This document shows positions 1-12,754 of a DNA stretch of 64,000 nucleotides, piece by piece. The first letter of the stretch is position 1. Each line of letters begins with the position of its first letter. The notes beneath the pieces are model-generated. The model worked only from the letters and a program-made list of their open reading frames with translations, had not been told where the DNA came from and did not search any database. A program made the translations under genes and the position numbers. The DNA comes from Hypholoma sublateritium FD-334 SS-4 (lineage: Eukaryota; Basidiomycota; Agaricomycetes; Agaricales; Strophariaceae), in the NCBI GenBank assembly GCA_000827495.1, contig KN817665.1, positions 1-64,000 on the forward strand, in the 5' to 3' direction.

Positions 1-133
1 ATTTGGTGCTGTCAGCAGTGTGTGTAGATTGATATATGGGCGCCTCGTGCCTTTCCGGCCCGCGGTTCCGGAGTTGTGCATGACTCAAGGGTTGCCATCC
101 GGGTCCGCGTAATTTCCAGGTTTCCCAGCAGCC

Positions 134-978
134 ATGTCGATTCCAGGAGTCCCCAACAGTGCCCATGCTGTGGTCGCCGACGGCGCAGGGAGAATCCCCC
201 CCCTTCTCGGCGACGGGCACGGGCACTATCGCGTGCACATCCTCGGAAACAGTGGTAAGCCCAGCTTAACATGGCGTCGATCGGCACAAGCTGACGCATT
301 CTCTGCATGTGTAGGCTCAGGCAAGGTGCGTCACAGTCTGCGTGTACAAGGGGTTCCTTGCGTAGGTGCTTTTCACAGACCACGACGGGTACGGCGCTCG
401 CGGCACTGCTTGGCGTTCCATTCATACCCATGGATACGCTCCTCTACAACCCGGGCTGGGTTCGGGCGTCGGGTGACGAGTTCCGCGCGAGGCTGCGAGC
501 CGCACTCGATTCAGACGCGCGTGGATGGGTTGCGGACGGCAACTACACGAAAACGGCCGGACGTATGGCTTTCGAGGAGGCGACGGACATTATTTGTCAG
601 TCCGTCATTGGCGTGCAATGACGAGCGCTGACCCACCTGCTTGGACCATATCTAGGGCTAGACCCACCGCTCTACGTCTATTTTCCGCGTCTCCTCCTCC
701 GCACCTTTCTGGGCCTCTTTCGGCTTGTTCCGCCTTGTAGCCCAGGCTGCTTCGAAAGCCCTATGCAGGTGTTTTTCTCGCGTAAGAGCATTGTCTGGTG
801 GTGCGTCTCTAACCACTGGAACACGCGCCGACGGAATGCGGCGCGCATGGAGTTGATTGGCATCGAGGCTGGCAGCGACGTCGCTGGACGCAAGATGCGC
901 CGGTTTGGCGGCTGGGGGACAGATGTGAAGGAATGGCTCAGAGATGTCGCTGCAATGCTGCGCTCTAAAAAGGACTGA
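134..978 (+). CDS. P-loop NTPase, adenylate-kinase/topology-modulation-like
   Basis: Four exons (134-254, 315-325, 379-595, 656-978) give 223 residues and all phases close. The P-loop GNSGSGKTT lies at about residues 38-46 and is assembled across the first three exons; exon 2 is only 11 nt. Downstream are the segments WVADGNYTKTAGRM, IIWLDPPLYVYFPR and a C-terminal VKEWLRDVAAML. This pattern is typical of small kinase-like proteins annotated as adenylate kinase or DNA topology modulation protein. The real substrate cannot be read from the sequence. The donor of intron 3 is a weak gtcagt. No operon-like partner is apparent. Moderately sure of the family, not of the function. Confidence 0.72.
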
Positions 979-1379
979 GCTGGAAAATGAGCGCCCGCTG
1001 CCCGAGGACGCCGTATCCCATTATACATGCGTAACGTTGTCAATATGCCCTGACCGCAGGAAGCGAGACGCCGTTTTGGTACCATACCTCTACGTAGAAT
1101 ATGATTACCGTATGCTTGGCCATGATTGGAGTGATTTTGAAAACCTCAGCTTCATGGCGCTCTGCCCTGGAACGTGGAACGGAGCGTAGCTCTAATCTTT
1201 TTCATTTCGATGGTTGATATTATTATTACTCGCAGACTCCGATACCGCTGTTAATGATAAAGTCGATCCACTTACCGTCTGGAGGTTAATATCTACAGTG
1301 ACGATATTAATCTTGTATTCATGGACGGGGCAAGGACGGGGTGCTTATCAGAACTAAATGGGTGACTTTCCATAATGCT
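979..1379. other. Intergenic, nothing recognised
   Basis: Follows the kinase-like gene. It is AT-richer after about 1190. No convincing exon, RNA gene or repeat was seen. Confidence 0.5.
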
Positions 1380-2240
1380 AACTTCACCCAACACCATTCG
1401 GACACCATTGGCACACCATCGCCGCGAGCGCGACTTACCCAGCCGGCAAACTTGATCCCTGGCTATGCCATGCAGCATATGAGGATACCTGGCAAGCACA
1501 CCCTGCTCTGTCGACCTCATGGTGGCTTGCAGAGGACCAGGTAGACACGAGCCTGTGCCTGCCTGCGCTCCAACAGCTCTGACCGCTTGTACAATCTTCC
1601 GCACCGCGCTCGTGCTCGATAAACATTTTCAGTGATATGACGTCGATGGACCTGCCACATTCCGCGCAGGACGGCGCCACGACACACGCCGGTGATATAC
1701 ATATCCCTCAACTCCCGATATTCCGTTTCTTCCATGCCGCGCGCACATTTTCTCCGGGAGGTGCTCTAGATAGACGACACATCACATCTTTCCACTGGCA
1801 TGCTGTGTTATTTGGCAAGGTGGAACGGGATCACCGTCCAGTTTCCTCGCTACTTCATCGACACTGCTTGACACCCTACCTGTTCCAACTTCTCACCGTG
1901 AATGCCATCTTTAGTGATCTGACATCAACGGACCTGCGAGCTTCTGCGCTGGATGAAACGATACACAGCAGTGATTTATATATATCCCAAAGCATCTGAT
2001 ATTCGTTGTTCTATACTCGGTCTGCGCGTCTAAAGCTATGCGTGAACGTCACATACCGGTGTATGTGTGAGCACCTTCCTCGTCAAACCGCATAGCGGTA
2101 ACGTTCAGCGGCGTGACTCCGTGGACAATCATCTAGACAGACATCTACTGCTTCTTACAGTACATGATTGCGGCTATGGTACGTATATGCACGGTAAACA
2201 CATGCACTGCTGGTGTATGTGGCGATCGGATAGCCTCACG
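1380..2240 (+). repeat. Left copy of duplicated NACHT upstream region
   Basis: Aligns with about 8670-9960 in the same order and orientation, for example caccattggcacaccatcg near 1403 and 8671, and cagtgatatgacg near 1631 and 8911. Short sub-units recur inside the copy: the gtgatatgacgtcgatggac type is echoed near 1915. Neither strand stays open, so it looks decayed. Near 2067 a plus-strand stretch reading LVKPHSGNVQRRDS resembles FVEPHHSNVPRRTR of the large protein at 26357-29284. Confidence 0.6.
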
Positions 2241-2248
2241 AAAAGATG

Positions 2249-2326
2249 TATTTAAACAGAGAAAATCGCATCCTGTTAAGGCCCCCCCTTTTACACTTTT
2301 GAATCGTAGCATCAACCAGCAACAAG
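2249..2326 (+). promoter_or_regulatory. Putative core promoter of NACHT A
   Basis: TATTTAAA at 2249-2256 sits about 70 bp before the start codon. It is followed by cagagaaaatcgcatcctg and a pyrimidine-rich stretch. The same block, with cttaaacagagagagtcgcatcctg, occurs before NACHT B at about 9973-9999, and a shorter agtcgcat occurs before NACHT D near 32266. Conservation in otherwise drifting flanks suggests function. Confidence 0.4.
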
Positions 2327-5004
2327 ATGTTTCGTAATACCCACGGCAACATTATCAATGATAGTACTCTAATACAAGTCAACGGTGATTATCACTATAA
2401 CTATGTCAGCCCCGAAGTTCGCAAGCAGGAAGGTATATCACCAATCTCTGTCTGATTGAACATATTGAATAAAACTTTATATTATACTAAGCGCTGCAAC
2501 GCCTGTTCGAACACATCGCGCTTGGCGCATTTCACAACTCTGGAGACCGCCGCGACCCTCCAAAATGCCACCCACATACGAGGGAGGCCGTCAAACGCGA
2601 CATTATGAAATGGGCGCAGGATCCCTCAAATCTACGCCTACTCATGTGGATATATGGGCCCGCAGGTGCCGGCAAGTCAGCCATCATGCAGACCATTGCT
2701 GAACTTTGCAATGAACTGCGTATTCTCGGCGGATCTTTCTTCTTTTTCCGCAGAACTGTCGAACGAGATGTCGCAGACCATCTTATCACCACACTAGCTT
2801 ACCAGCTAGCAAAGAAAGTGCCGGGTTTTGAAGATCAGCTAGCGGCTATTATCCACAATGACCCGGCGGTATTATCCCGGAATTTAACCTGCCAGATGAA
2901 AGCATTGATTCTGGATCCCATGGCCGCCGTAGCTGCTGAGGATCCAAGCTCTGTCCTACAGATGTATGTTATTCTGGTAGATGGTCTGGATGAATGTCAT
3001 TCAGAGGAATCCCAATGTGAAATTATCAATGTCTTATCTAGCTCGACATCTCCCCACCTCCGTTTCATTATTGCTAGCCGTCCAGAACTTGCCATTCGAA
3101 ATTCATTCTCTATTCCACATATCCAAAATCAAACACAGACATTGGCATTAGACAACAACTACCATCCAGATGACGATATCCGCCAATTTCTGAAAGACAA
3201 ATTTCAAGAGATCAAGACAAGCCATATGTTACGCCGCTCACTTGCTTCCAACTGGCCTAGAAGAGACATCATGGACAAGCTTGTCTGTAATTCATCAGGC
3301 CAGTTCATTTATGCAGCCACTGCTATCCGATACATTGCATCCTCAAGACATAGCCCAATTGAACATCTTGATACTATTCTCAAAGCTCGATTATCACCAG
3401 ACCAGTCTGACACACCATTTGCTCTTCTTGACTCTCTCTATCACCAAATATTTGCTGCTGTGGATGATCTTCCGGCTGTTCTTGACATATTACGGATCCT
3501 GCTTTCTGACATCAACATGCGTCTTGATCATTGTCCATGCTATATTGAAATACTACTAGGCTATTCTCCTGGACAAGCCCAACTTATTCTTTGTGATATG
3601 CATTCTTTGCTGCAGGTTCATATTGACAGTGATGATGAATGTAAAAATGAAATCACCCTCTATCATAAATCTCTTGGAGACTTTCTTTTTGATCCCCTGA
3701 GATCCAAACATCTATATATTCAGCCCAACAAATTACAGCAGTTTTATTTCATCAATTTATTGGATCACTTTGAGGGTGAGTATATTATCAATTATTGTTT
3801 AAAAAATCTTAGTGACTTCCCATTTTCAGCTTTGCTTTTAAGTGATATTCCTTCGGATGCTAGTGCTGCTGGTGATCTCTGGAGAATATTGAAGGATGCA
3901 TTTTATCAGTGGAATTTGATCCTCTCATTGGAGGTAGCAAATGCATTGTCCAGGTCCATGCCCAATATCATCAAAGTCTGTGTCAAAGGCTATGATCGGA
4001 ATGTAACATTTGTTGCATACTCTGCTTTGGATCAATACTACATTTGGTTGGATATTCAAGTATGGTTTTATTTTTGTTTCTAGTTCTTTCTGCTAACACA
4101 CAAATAGAAAAAGCTGTCATCTGATGGTTTGGCAACTGAATTATACAATTCTTCCACCATCTGGCTTGATGACCACCTTGCCGCCTTGATATCAGACCAA
4201 GATGATCATTCATCTTTACTGGTTATTTGGACATGCTGCCTGAAATTGTCTCCCAAACTCCTAGACAATTTCTTTGACTATAATTTGGCACAATCAAACT
4301 TGAAGAATGGCCTGCTGATATTTGGGCTTTTGGAATTGAGCACTCGCCCTATTTACAAGACAAAACAAATCTTGGACACACTATGTGATGCAGACCTTGC
4401 ATTTTTTATCATTAAATTTGTATTTTGTCAATGGGGAGATCCTATGTTTGGGTAAGTCCCAATTTACTCATCATTTATTGCCCATTCAATGTTCAACCCC
4501 AATGCTTTTCAGTTGCTTCTGCCAACATGAATGGGAACAAGAATGCCCATTAGCTCAATTTGTTGTTGAGAATTTACCTCGCATCTCGAGCGATCCAGAG
4601 CTAGGAGAAGCAATCAGTAAAGACATCAAAGCAGATGAGTCATCCGGGCCCCCGTTCAGAAAAACAATCTATTATGAAAACTGCCCTGTAGGACCATCAC
4701 AATGTCTGGATTATGGAATGTGTAACGGGTTTCAAAGATACAATGCTCAGTTGAGGGTCAAACAAATCTCCTACGACATTTCCAACGCTAGGTTGGACTA
4801 CCTTCAGGTGTGCATCCTTCCATTATTATTCATGGTTTGTTAATTGGTTTACAGAAATGCGGTATTGTTTACGAAAAACACGAGTACACCACCGAACATC
4901 TGAGATGCGTTTCATGCCACTCAACGCAGGCGTTTCTTGAAGATCCTTACTTTTTTGAAGTTCATGGCTTTGAATTAAAAAGAAAGGACACCGAGCGCAA
5001 ATAA
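2327..5004 (+). CDS. NACHT-domain NTPase, paralogue A (NLR-like)
   Basis: Six exons: 2327-2432, 2492-3775, 3830-4059, 4108-4451, 4513-4807, 4855-5004; 802 residues. Head (1-35) is Asn/Gly-rich with IQVNGDYHYN. Then comes LFEHIALGAFHNSGDRRDPP, the linker common in basidiomycete NACHT proteins. Walker A is GPAGAGKS at about 91-98, followed by GGSFFFFR; Walker B is ILVDGLDEC at about 196-204; FIIASRPE is at about 227-234. The C-terminal half is helical with no obvious WD40, ankyrin or TPR repeats. It ends in a Cys/His-rich tail (NCPVGPSQC, HEYTTEHLRCVSCHS). Expected role by family: a STAND-type ATPase switch in self/non-self recognition, probably cytosolic. Intron 2 (54 nt) has no stop and keeps frame if retained. 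Closest relative is paralogue B. Confidence 0.88.
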
Positions 5005-8000
5005 ATACTTGATATATCTTAATTAATATGATAGTAGCTCTGAAGAAAAATATCTATTCTACACCGCCAAAAGCCACGAGGCCAAAAGAGACCGTTATCC
5101 ACGCTCAATTCACGCCATCGTACATATATTGGACGACTTCCGCCCGAGCACATCCCCATTCCCGCCCGAATTTCGTCGATATCGCCCATTCCCGCCAAGA
5201 TCACCTTCTACCTCACTTGTTGGCCGCCGGGCAGCGGTCAGGATACCACCCAACACCATGCACTGCTCCTCTCCGTCGCCTTACCTTCAACACCGCCTGG
5301 AGTCTCACCTGCTCCGCGTCCGACACCACCCCGCGCCGGGAGTATCCCGGTCACCCCCACTATACACCGCTTCGTCCGTGTCCGATGCCCGGCGCGCGCG
5401 TATGATCTGCTTGCGCACAATGTCACCTGCACAGCCTGCACATCAACAGTGCCCATCACGCGACGGTCCGCGCCGACATCAAGCAGCAGCAGAGCTGAGG
5501 GAGCGCTGCTGTGTACATATGACTAGTCGCTCGTCGTACAGGCGCGTCGAATCTGTGGAAGTTGGTGGACGCGCCGAGCAGCCTACCGAGCGCCGGGCGA
5601 CGCGTGCCTGCCTGCTCTGAGTGCGCAGCCACGCGGCGCATGCGGTCTGTGCGACGAAGCGGTCAAGGGCGAGAGGTGGATGTGGATGCGGGAGCATCGG
5701 GGTCATGCCAGGGAGCGGAGAGCTCCAAGCCGATGTTTGGCGGCGGCGTCGCGCGGGGCGAAGATGGCAACGTAAGGGTGACATGAACGGGTCATTGTCG
5801 ACGCTCGGGTATTCGGCGGGTATGCGAAGAGGAGGCGGCAGGAGGTGAAGACAGCGCGCGGAGATGTTCGAACTATCGAGCGGGATGATGCGTAATCCAA
5901 CAGACCAGGTTTGACACATAGAGCGGGTGCAGAGGCCGTTAGAAGAGAGTGGATACGCGAAGCGGTACCGTGTATCGTTGCATGCGCGCGAAGTTGTGGC
6001 GGAGCGCCGCTGACTCTGTCGCGTGCGCTCATATGCGTATGCGCCGTTGGCGCGCGATTAACATTTTACTTGTACACATGCGCTTGAAATTACAATGAGA
6101 ATTAATTCGAAATTGACTGAAAATGTACTGTATATACCCATACACGGTACCACACGAGTGCCACGCGTTGATTGCTTCGACGTGAAACGCGCCGAAGCCA
6201 GCGTTGGAGCGAGTCTTCGGTGGGATAAGGCCCGATGCATAGAAATGCATAGGCGTATGTTGACTTTCGCTCACGGCGTTTGGAGCTGGGCACAGCTGGA
6301 GAGGCTGCGCCCGGAGGTGCGAAGAAGCCGCTTTGCCACGTACCGCGCGCAGGCCGCTCGTGGATGGCGTCGCTGCGGATGCAGCGCAGGACGTGCTTTG
6401 CGGGAGCGATCTGACTTTGCGCAACCACGACGGCAGAGGCCCGTGCGCAGCGTAAGAGACAGCTGACTCGCCAGGTGGATTTATGGATGATTGCAGCGAG
6501 CGCGCGTTCGTCCCCGGAGCGCAATGTATTGCTCGATGAGAGCCGCTACTAACACGCTGCGCTCGAACAGGAACGGGAAACGTATGCTTGGCGTGCGGTC
6601 GGCGGTGCGCGGGTCGGTGCGCGGTGGTGTAGGTCAGCACGAAAGCACCGAAAGCGGTCTTCGGGCACGCTGGATGGGATAGACGTTGGGAAGTTGCGTG
6701 AGCTCGCGCATGAGGTGGAAATCAGGGGTGGGTGTAGCGGCAGCTGCGGTGAACATGTGTAGCAATTGTGGTCGAGGTAATGCACACAGCACCTCATTAT
6801 GGCGCGAGCATCGGGGCGGTGGTAGCACGCGCTGTCAGGCGGACGTCGAATATGCTGTGCGGGTCGACACGGCCGCAACAGCGCCCGCGCCCAAGAGGCG
6901 CAGCGTGCGGCGCTGGGGGAGAGATATTGGTCGGAAGTGACGAACTGGAGAATTCGTCGTTGTCGTCGAGGAGCCCCGGGGTAGGGACGGTTGCCCAGGC
7001 GCGCGTGTCGGCTCTGGGTATTTGAGAAGTGGGTATATGCGTCGGCACTCAGCGATATTACGCTCAGTTGCATATCTGCGGCGCCGACCCCCCTGTGAAC
7101 GAGGAGCATGCGCCGCGAGCGCAGGTAAGTTCGTGGGGTGAAAGGCGAACATTGCGTTGTGGTCAAGAAGGAGCGAACTACCCCCGTCTGGTGTGAGCGA
7201 GGCGGCGGTGGGAATGGGCAGCACCGGCAGGATAGCGGGGGAGTGGAGGCACTCGGGACCGACCGCTGCTGAGCGGGGCGAATGAAGCCGGAAGCCAGAA
7301 AAGTTGGAGGTTCCGAGGCAGATGCCCAGCGGCAGCGGTGCGCAGCGCACGATGAAGATGAGCGACGGCGACGGCCGGGGGACACGAGCGGTAGGGAGAT
7401 GCGGCCGTCATTAGAACGATCTTCCAGGCGCTGGGAGCGTTAGGGACGGGACGCATGTGTTGATGTTAGAGGTGTCGCGTGAGGGAATGTGCTAGGGAAT
7501 GGCGCTATGTTGTCGAGAGCTAAGCCCTGGGGACAAAAAACAGGTGGGGGGATGTCGATGTGTACTCTGCAGAAGTGAGAGAGCGGATGAGGGTGTTTGG
7601 GTGTTGAATGTACCGTCGTCGGGCGTGGAGGTGGCCGTATGCGTCTAGGCGTAGCATACTTCGTTCAATCAATGCACGCTGACACGATGTGTGCGACGTT
7701 GGGAGTACCCCGCGGAGGGCGCAGGTGATGGCAGCGTGCGGGAAGCGATGCGAATTCTAGGTAGGACCGTGTTTTATGAGCGGGAATGGGCAGCGGTACG
7801 ATGCAGCGACAGCGGGCGGGCGGGCATGCGCACGATGTTGGCATCGAGGATGTCAGGCGGGATCAATTCTTCATGAAGGGCGCCGTGCGTCGTCAGCGAA
7901 ATTATTTTGGAGGAGAGAGGGGCGTGTGTGGAAGAGAGGCGGGAGGCGACCATGCGCACGGGGTGATAAATCGGGGGTCTCGTTGGGCAGCCGTGGTGGG

Positions 8001-8669
8001 GGAGGATGTGTGAGCGAGAATGAGCCGCTGAGAGTGTTCAGAAACTCATCGAAGTGCAGCCGGTGCCAGTGGCGCGCTTGGATGTCGCTATATGCGTCTG
8101 GGACACGACGGAAAGTTCCAACGCAGGAAATAGCCGCGATGTACTTGAACAAACTCCACGCGAGCGGCGTGGGTGACGGCGGCGAGCGGATGGCGGCGTG
8201 TCGTGGTTTAGTTTCGGGGAAGTAATGGGCAGGTTCCGGGGAAGCGGCAGCACCCTAAGCACGAAACTGATTCCTTGTGGCAGCGCCGCGGGGACGTCGC
8301 GCGCACTGGCGGCAGCGTGGCCGATGTGGCGCGGACGGGAGGAGCGGGGAACCGCGTCGATGTGGCGACTATAGGGACGTTAGGAGCGTCGTCGTTGAGG
8401 AGGGCGCGCGCAGAGGTGCCGGGAAGGAGGAGGCGGTAATGGTTGCGGATCAAAGCAGCCGACCAATCGCAGCGTACGACGAAGTGGCCCGGTCTCCTCC
8501 GGTCTCTGCCACGCTGCGCGTCCATCTTGTCCACCTCCCATAGCTTGCTCCTACCATGTCAGACGAATCTCGCTCCAGTCTCCTGCACGCTCTCACCACG
8601 TCCACGGGCCCTGCTCCGACTGCATCGCCAAACCCAAACAAGACGAACCTGGCGCGTGGTACATGCTGC
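5005..8669. other. GC-rich degenerate stretch between NACHT A and B
   Basis: Long overlapping open frames occur on both strands but no consistent exon model was found. The first ~900 bp resembles the region after NACHT B. Near 5525 the string ctcgtcgtacaggcgcgtcga matches 13508 and, loosely, the antisense of HRLTMRLLDEG in the large protein at 26357-29284. Near 7900 attattttggaggag matches the tandem units at 13.9-14.4 kb. Best read as a graveyard of decayed copies. Confidence 0.5.
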
Positions 8670-9960
8670 ACACCATTGGCACACCATCGGCGCGAGTGCG
8701 ACTTATGGCTGCGCCGTGCAGCGTATGAGGATACTTGGCAAGCACAGCGTGCGCTGTCGACTTCGTGGTGGCTTGTAGTGGTCGACGGCTGTTCTCTGGG
8801 GCTAATTTCAGAAACCAGGTAGACATGAGCCTGTGTTTACCCATGCTCCAGCAGCTCCGACCGCTTCGACGATCTTCCGCACCCCGCCCGTCGTCGCGAT
8901 GATCATCTTCAGTGATATGACGCCGATGGACCTGCCAAATTTCGCGCTGGGCGGTGCTACGATACACGGCGGTGATACACATATCCTCCAACTTCCAGAT
9001 ATTCCTTTTCTTCCATGTCGCGACCGCATTCTTTCCCGAGAGGTTCTCTGGATGTATAACGCACCGCATTTCTCCACTGGTATGCTGTGTTTTTGGAGCG
9101 GTGGAACGGGTTCCCGGACAGCTTCGTCGACACTCTTCGACAGCCTACCTGTTCTCATCGCGAATACATCTTTAGTGATCTGGGGTCAGTGATCTGGGGT
9201 CGACGGACCTGCGAACTTCAGCGCTGGACAAAACGATGTGCAGCGGTGATATATCTATCCCTAAAATTCTGATCTTTGATCTGCTGTGCGCAGTCTGCGC
9301 TTCTAAGGCTGTACGTGAACGCCGCTTACCGGTGTAGGTGTGAGCACCTGCCTCGTCGAACCGCACAGCAGTAACGTTCAGCGACGTGAGTCGATGGACG
9401 GGCGTCAAATACCGACATCGATTGCTGCTTTTACCCCTGGCGAATCGCCGCAGGGAGCTTTGAAAGTGGCGAGCTTGCTGCAGATGGCAACTTCGTACTA
9501 CGCAACGCGACTGTTGCATGTTATTCGCTGTGCTCGTGAACAGGCGCCGCGGGGACATCCCATGTAGCGCAGGCGGTGCGCCTGTCATGTCAAGTTCCAT
9601 CGTTACCTGTACTATAATTTATGCACGAGCGGAGAGGGTATGCATGCCTCATCAATGGGATCTGTGAGAAATAGTAACTGGATGATAGAATCTGAATCTC
9701 GGGTGAACCGGTGCATAGCTGTGTCCGTATTCCTCGCCTGTTTCAGTTTCCGATCGCTTTGACGGAGAATATGCTTGTGTATATGGTGCTTCATTTGGTA
9801 CTATATTCGGAACACTGTACAACTAGTAATCGGTTTGTTCCTGCGTAGATGTATCTGCTCCAGCGCTCACAGACACGAGTTCTCATAGGCGTGGCAGTAC
9901 ATGAATGTATACGCGCGGAAACACATGCAGCAGTGGTGTACGCGGCGAGCGCATAGCCTC
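8670..9960 (+). repeat. Right copy of duplicated NACHT upstream region
   Basis: Partner of 1380-2240, in the same orientation before NACHT B. Near 9185 there is a short local duplication of gtgatctggggtc. At about 9345 a plus-strand stretch reading LVEPHSSNVQRRES resembles FVEPHHSNVPRRTR of the disordered protein at 26357-29284. No intact gene is visible. Confidence 0.6.
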
Positions 9961-9971
9961 GCGCGAAGACG

Positions 9972-10048
9972 TACTTAAACAGAGAGAGTCGCATCCTGCA
10001 AAGGCCCCTCTTTCACACTTTCAAATGGCAGCCCCCACTCGCAACGAG
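9972..10048 (+). promoter_or_regulatory. Putative core promoter of NACHT B
   Basis: Contains cttaaacagagagagtcgcatcctg followed by a C/T-rich run and tttcacactttcaa, collinear with the block before NACHT A at 2249-2326. An upstream in-frame ATG at 10025 lies at the end of this block. Confidence 0.4.
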
Positions 10049-12754
10049 ATGCTCCGTAATGCCCACGGCAACAACATCCGTGATAGTACCTTAATGCAAG
10101 TTAACGGTGATTACCACCACAATCAGTACAACCAAAACCACTACAATAACTTTGTCAGCCCCGAAGTTCGCAAGCAGGAAGGTATGTTATTAGTTTCTCT
10201 CTGATCGAGTATATTGAATAAAATTTTATGTTATACCAAGCGCTGCGACGCCTCTTTGAACATATCGCGCCTGGCGCATTCCACGACTCAGCGGAACGCC
10301 GCGACCCTCCAAAATGCCACCCGCACACGCGAGAAGCCGTCATCCGTGATATTCTCGCATGGGCCCGGAAACCCGCAAATCTACGCCTCCTCATGTGGAT
10401 ATACGGCCCCGCTGGTGCCGGAAAATCAGCCATTATGCAGACGATTGCCGAATACTGTGCCCACCTCGGGATTCTTGGCGGATCTTTTTTCTTTTTCCGC
10501 AGCGCCGAGAAACGAAATATTACAGACCACCTTATCCCCACACTTGCTTATCAACTTTCAAGGAGAGTACCTCATTTTGAAGACCACCTAGTCACTGCTA
10601 TCCTTGGAGATTGGGCAGTTTTTTCACGAAACATGGAGTCGCAAATGAAAACCTTGATTCTTGGTCCTATGGCAGCAGCAGCAGCAGATAACTCACATTC
10701 TAGTCAATCATTTTATGTTATGCTTGTTGATGGCCTTGATGAATGTCAGCTAGAGGCATCCCATCGTGAAGTCATTGATCTTCTATCTAGTTCAGCATCT
10801 CCACACCTCCGTTTCATCATTGCCAGCCGACCAGAACTGGCTATTCGACAATCCTTTTCTATCCCCTATGTCCAAAACCAAACACAAACATTGGCATTGG
10901 ATGACAACTATCTTCCAGACAATGATATCTGGAGATTTCTTCAAGATAAATTTTTGGACATCCAAAGGACTCACATGTTGCGCCACTTGCTCCCTCAAGA
11001 CTGGCCTGGTAGCAACATTATGGATACTCTTGTGCACAATTCCTCTGGCCAGTTCATTTATGCAGCCACCATCATCCGGTACATTGAATCACCCCGACAT
11101 AGCCCAATTGAACATCTTGCCACTGTTCTCAGAGCTCAATTATCTCCAGAGCAGCCCGATACACCATTTGCTCTGCTTGATGCTCTTTACCACCAGATAT
11201 TTGGTGCTGTGGCTGATCTTACAGCAGTTCTTGATATATTTCGGGTGATGCTCTCTGACACCCATGATAAGGCTGAAGATGTGAAGCATGTGCAATGGAT
11301 TGAAAAAATACTAGGCTATTATCCTGACCAAGTCCAGCTAATCCTATGTGACATGCATTCTTTGGTCAAATTCATGGAGCGTGATGATTATCATAAAGGT
11401 TTTAAAATTCAGTATCATCACAAATCACTTGAAGATTTTCTGTCAGACCCCTTACGGTCCAGAAATCTTTATATAGACCCCAAGGAATCACAGCAATCTA
11501 CTCTTATTCATATGTTGAATCACTTTGATGGTGAGCAAATTATTAATCCTAACACTTGATATCTTAAAACCATTATGCTTCTAGATTCAGATCTATTTTC
11601 TTCAGGCATCTGGATCCTTGAAACTGCACTTTCACACTGGAATTTGACCCTGACTACAGAATTAGCAAATTTACTTCTTGAAACCATGTCCAAAATCATC
11701 AAAGTCATTCTTGATAACAAATATAGACGGAAACAGGATGAACCACCATTATATCTAACTTTGAATGAATATTATAAGTGGTTGCATAGAACAGTATGGC
11801 TTTACCTTTTCTTTTAGTCTCTCCTGCTAATGTACAAATAGAAACAGCTAGAATCTCACAATTTGGCAACTGAACTATATGATGCATCCATCAATTGCCT
11901 TGATGTTCAACTCAGTGCTTTCATATCTGAGCCAGCAAACAAACCATCCCTGCTGGTTATTTTTATATATGCCCTAAAGTTCTCTTTAACATGCACACAA
12001 AATCTCAAACCAAACTACTGGGAGCCTGCGGATTGGGAATTCTATACAGATGATCCTTTCATTTTGATTCTTGAAAAATTGACTGCCAACCCCATTTACA
12101 AGATAAAACAAATAATGGACACACTATGTGATGCAGATTGTGCATTGAGTCTCATTGAATATTTATCTATAGAAGATTTGCATTATGATATGGTTGAGTA
12201 AGTACTAATTTATTTAATATATACTGTTTGCTTGACCCCAATGAACTTTTAGTGTGCTGGAATACTCTGAAGAAAAGCAAGACAGGGATTCAGTGGTTCA
12301 ATTATATGTCCAATATTTGCCTTCCATTTTGGCAGATGAAGAGATTGGAAAAGCAATATTCAAGGGTCTACCTAAAGAAGGCATGGAGTCAGATGGCTCT
12401 AACTGGACAGAAATATCAATATATAAGGAAAACTGCCCTATAGGAGAATTCCAATGCCCAGATTACAATACATGTCAACAGTTTCAGGAGCACAATGCTC
12501 TGCAGCAATACAAACAGATGCGTTACGAAATTTCCAATGCCTTTCAGGACTACCTGCATGTGAGCATTATCTAATTTTTATTATTGGCTTCTTAGTAATT
12601 TTTTTTGTAGAGATGTGGTATCAGTATTGGAGCACACGAGTACACCAGCAACCATTTTAGATGCATCTCATGCCATTCGACGCAGACATTTCTTGATGAT
12701 CCTGATTTTTTCAAGGTCAATAAATATGATATCTATTCAATATCTATTAAATAG
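10049..12754 (+). CDS. NACHT-domain NTPase, paralogue B (NLR-like)
   Basis: Six exons: 10049-10181, 10241-11530, 11585-11793, 11842-12197, 12253-12559, 12611-12754; 812 residues. I chose 10049 because it aligns with the start of paralogue A (MLRNAHGN against MFRNTHGN); an in-frame ATG at 10025 would add eight residues. The head has MQVNGDYHHN followed by an Asn/Tyr-rich extension absent from A. Motifs: GPAGAGKS, GGSFFFFR, LVDGLDEC, FIIASRPE. The tail carries NCPIGEFQCPDYNTC and HEYTSNHFRCISCHS. Intron positions and phases (1,1,0,2,0) equal those of A, C and D. In contrast to A, intron 2 here contains a stop, which proves it must be spliced. Expected to act as an ATP-driven recognition or signalling switch. 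Confidence 0.88.

Noticed and set aside
6029..7385. 203- and 278-residue minus-strand frames between NACHT A and B
   Set aside because: Several overlapping frames are open on both strands, with no start, splice or motif support. Composition is that of degenerate GC-rich sequence.
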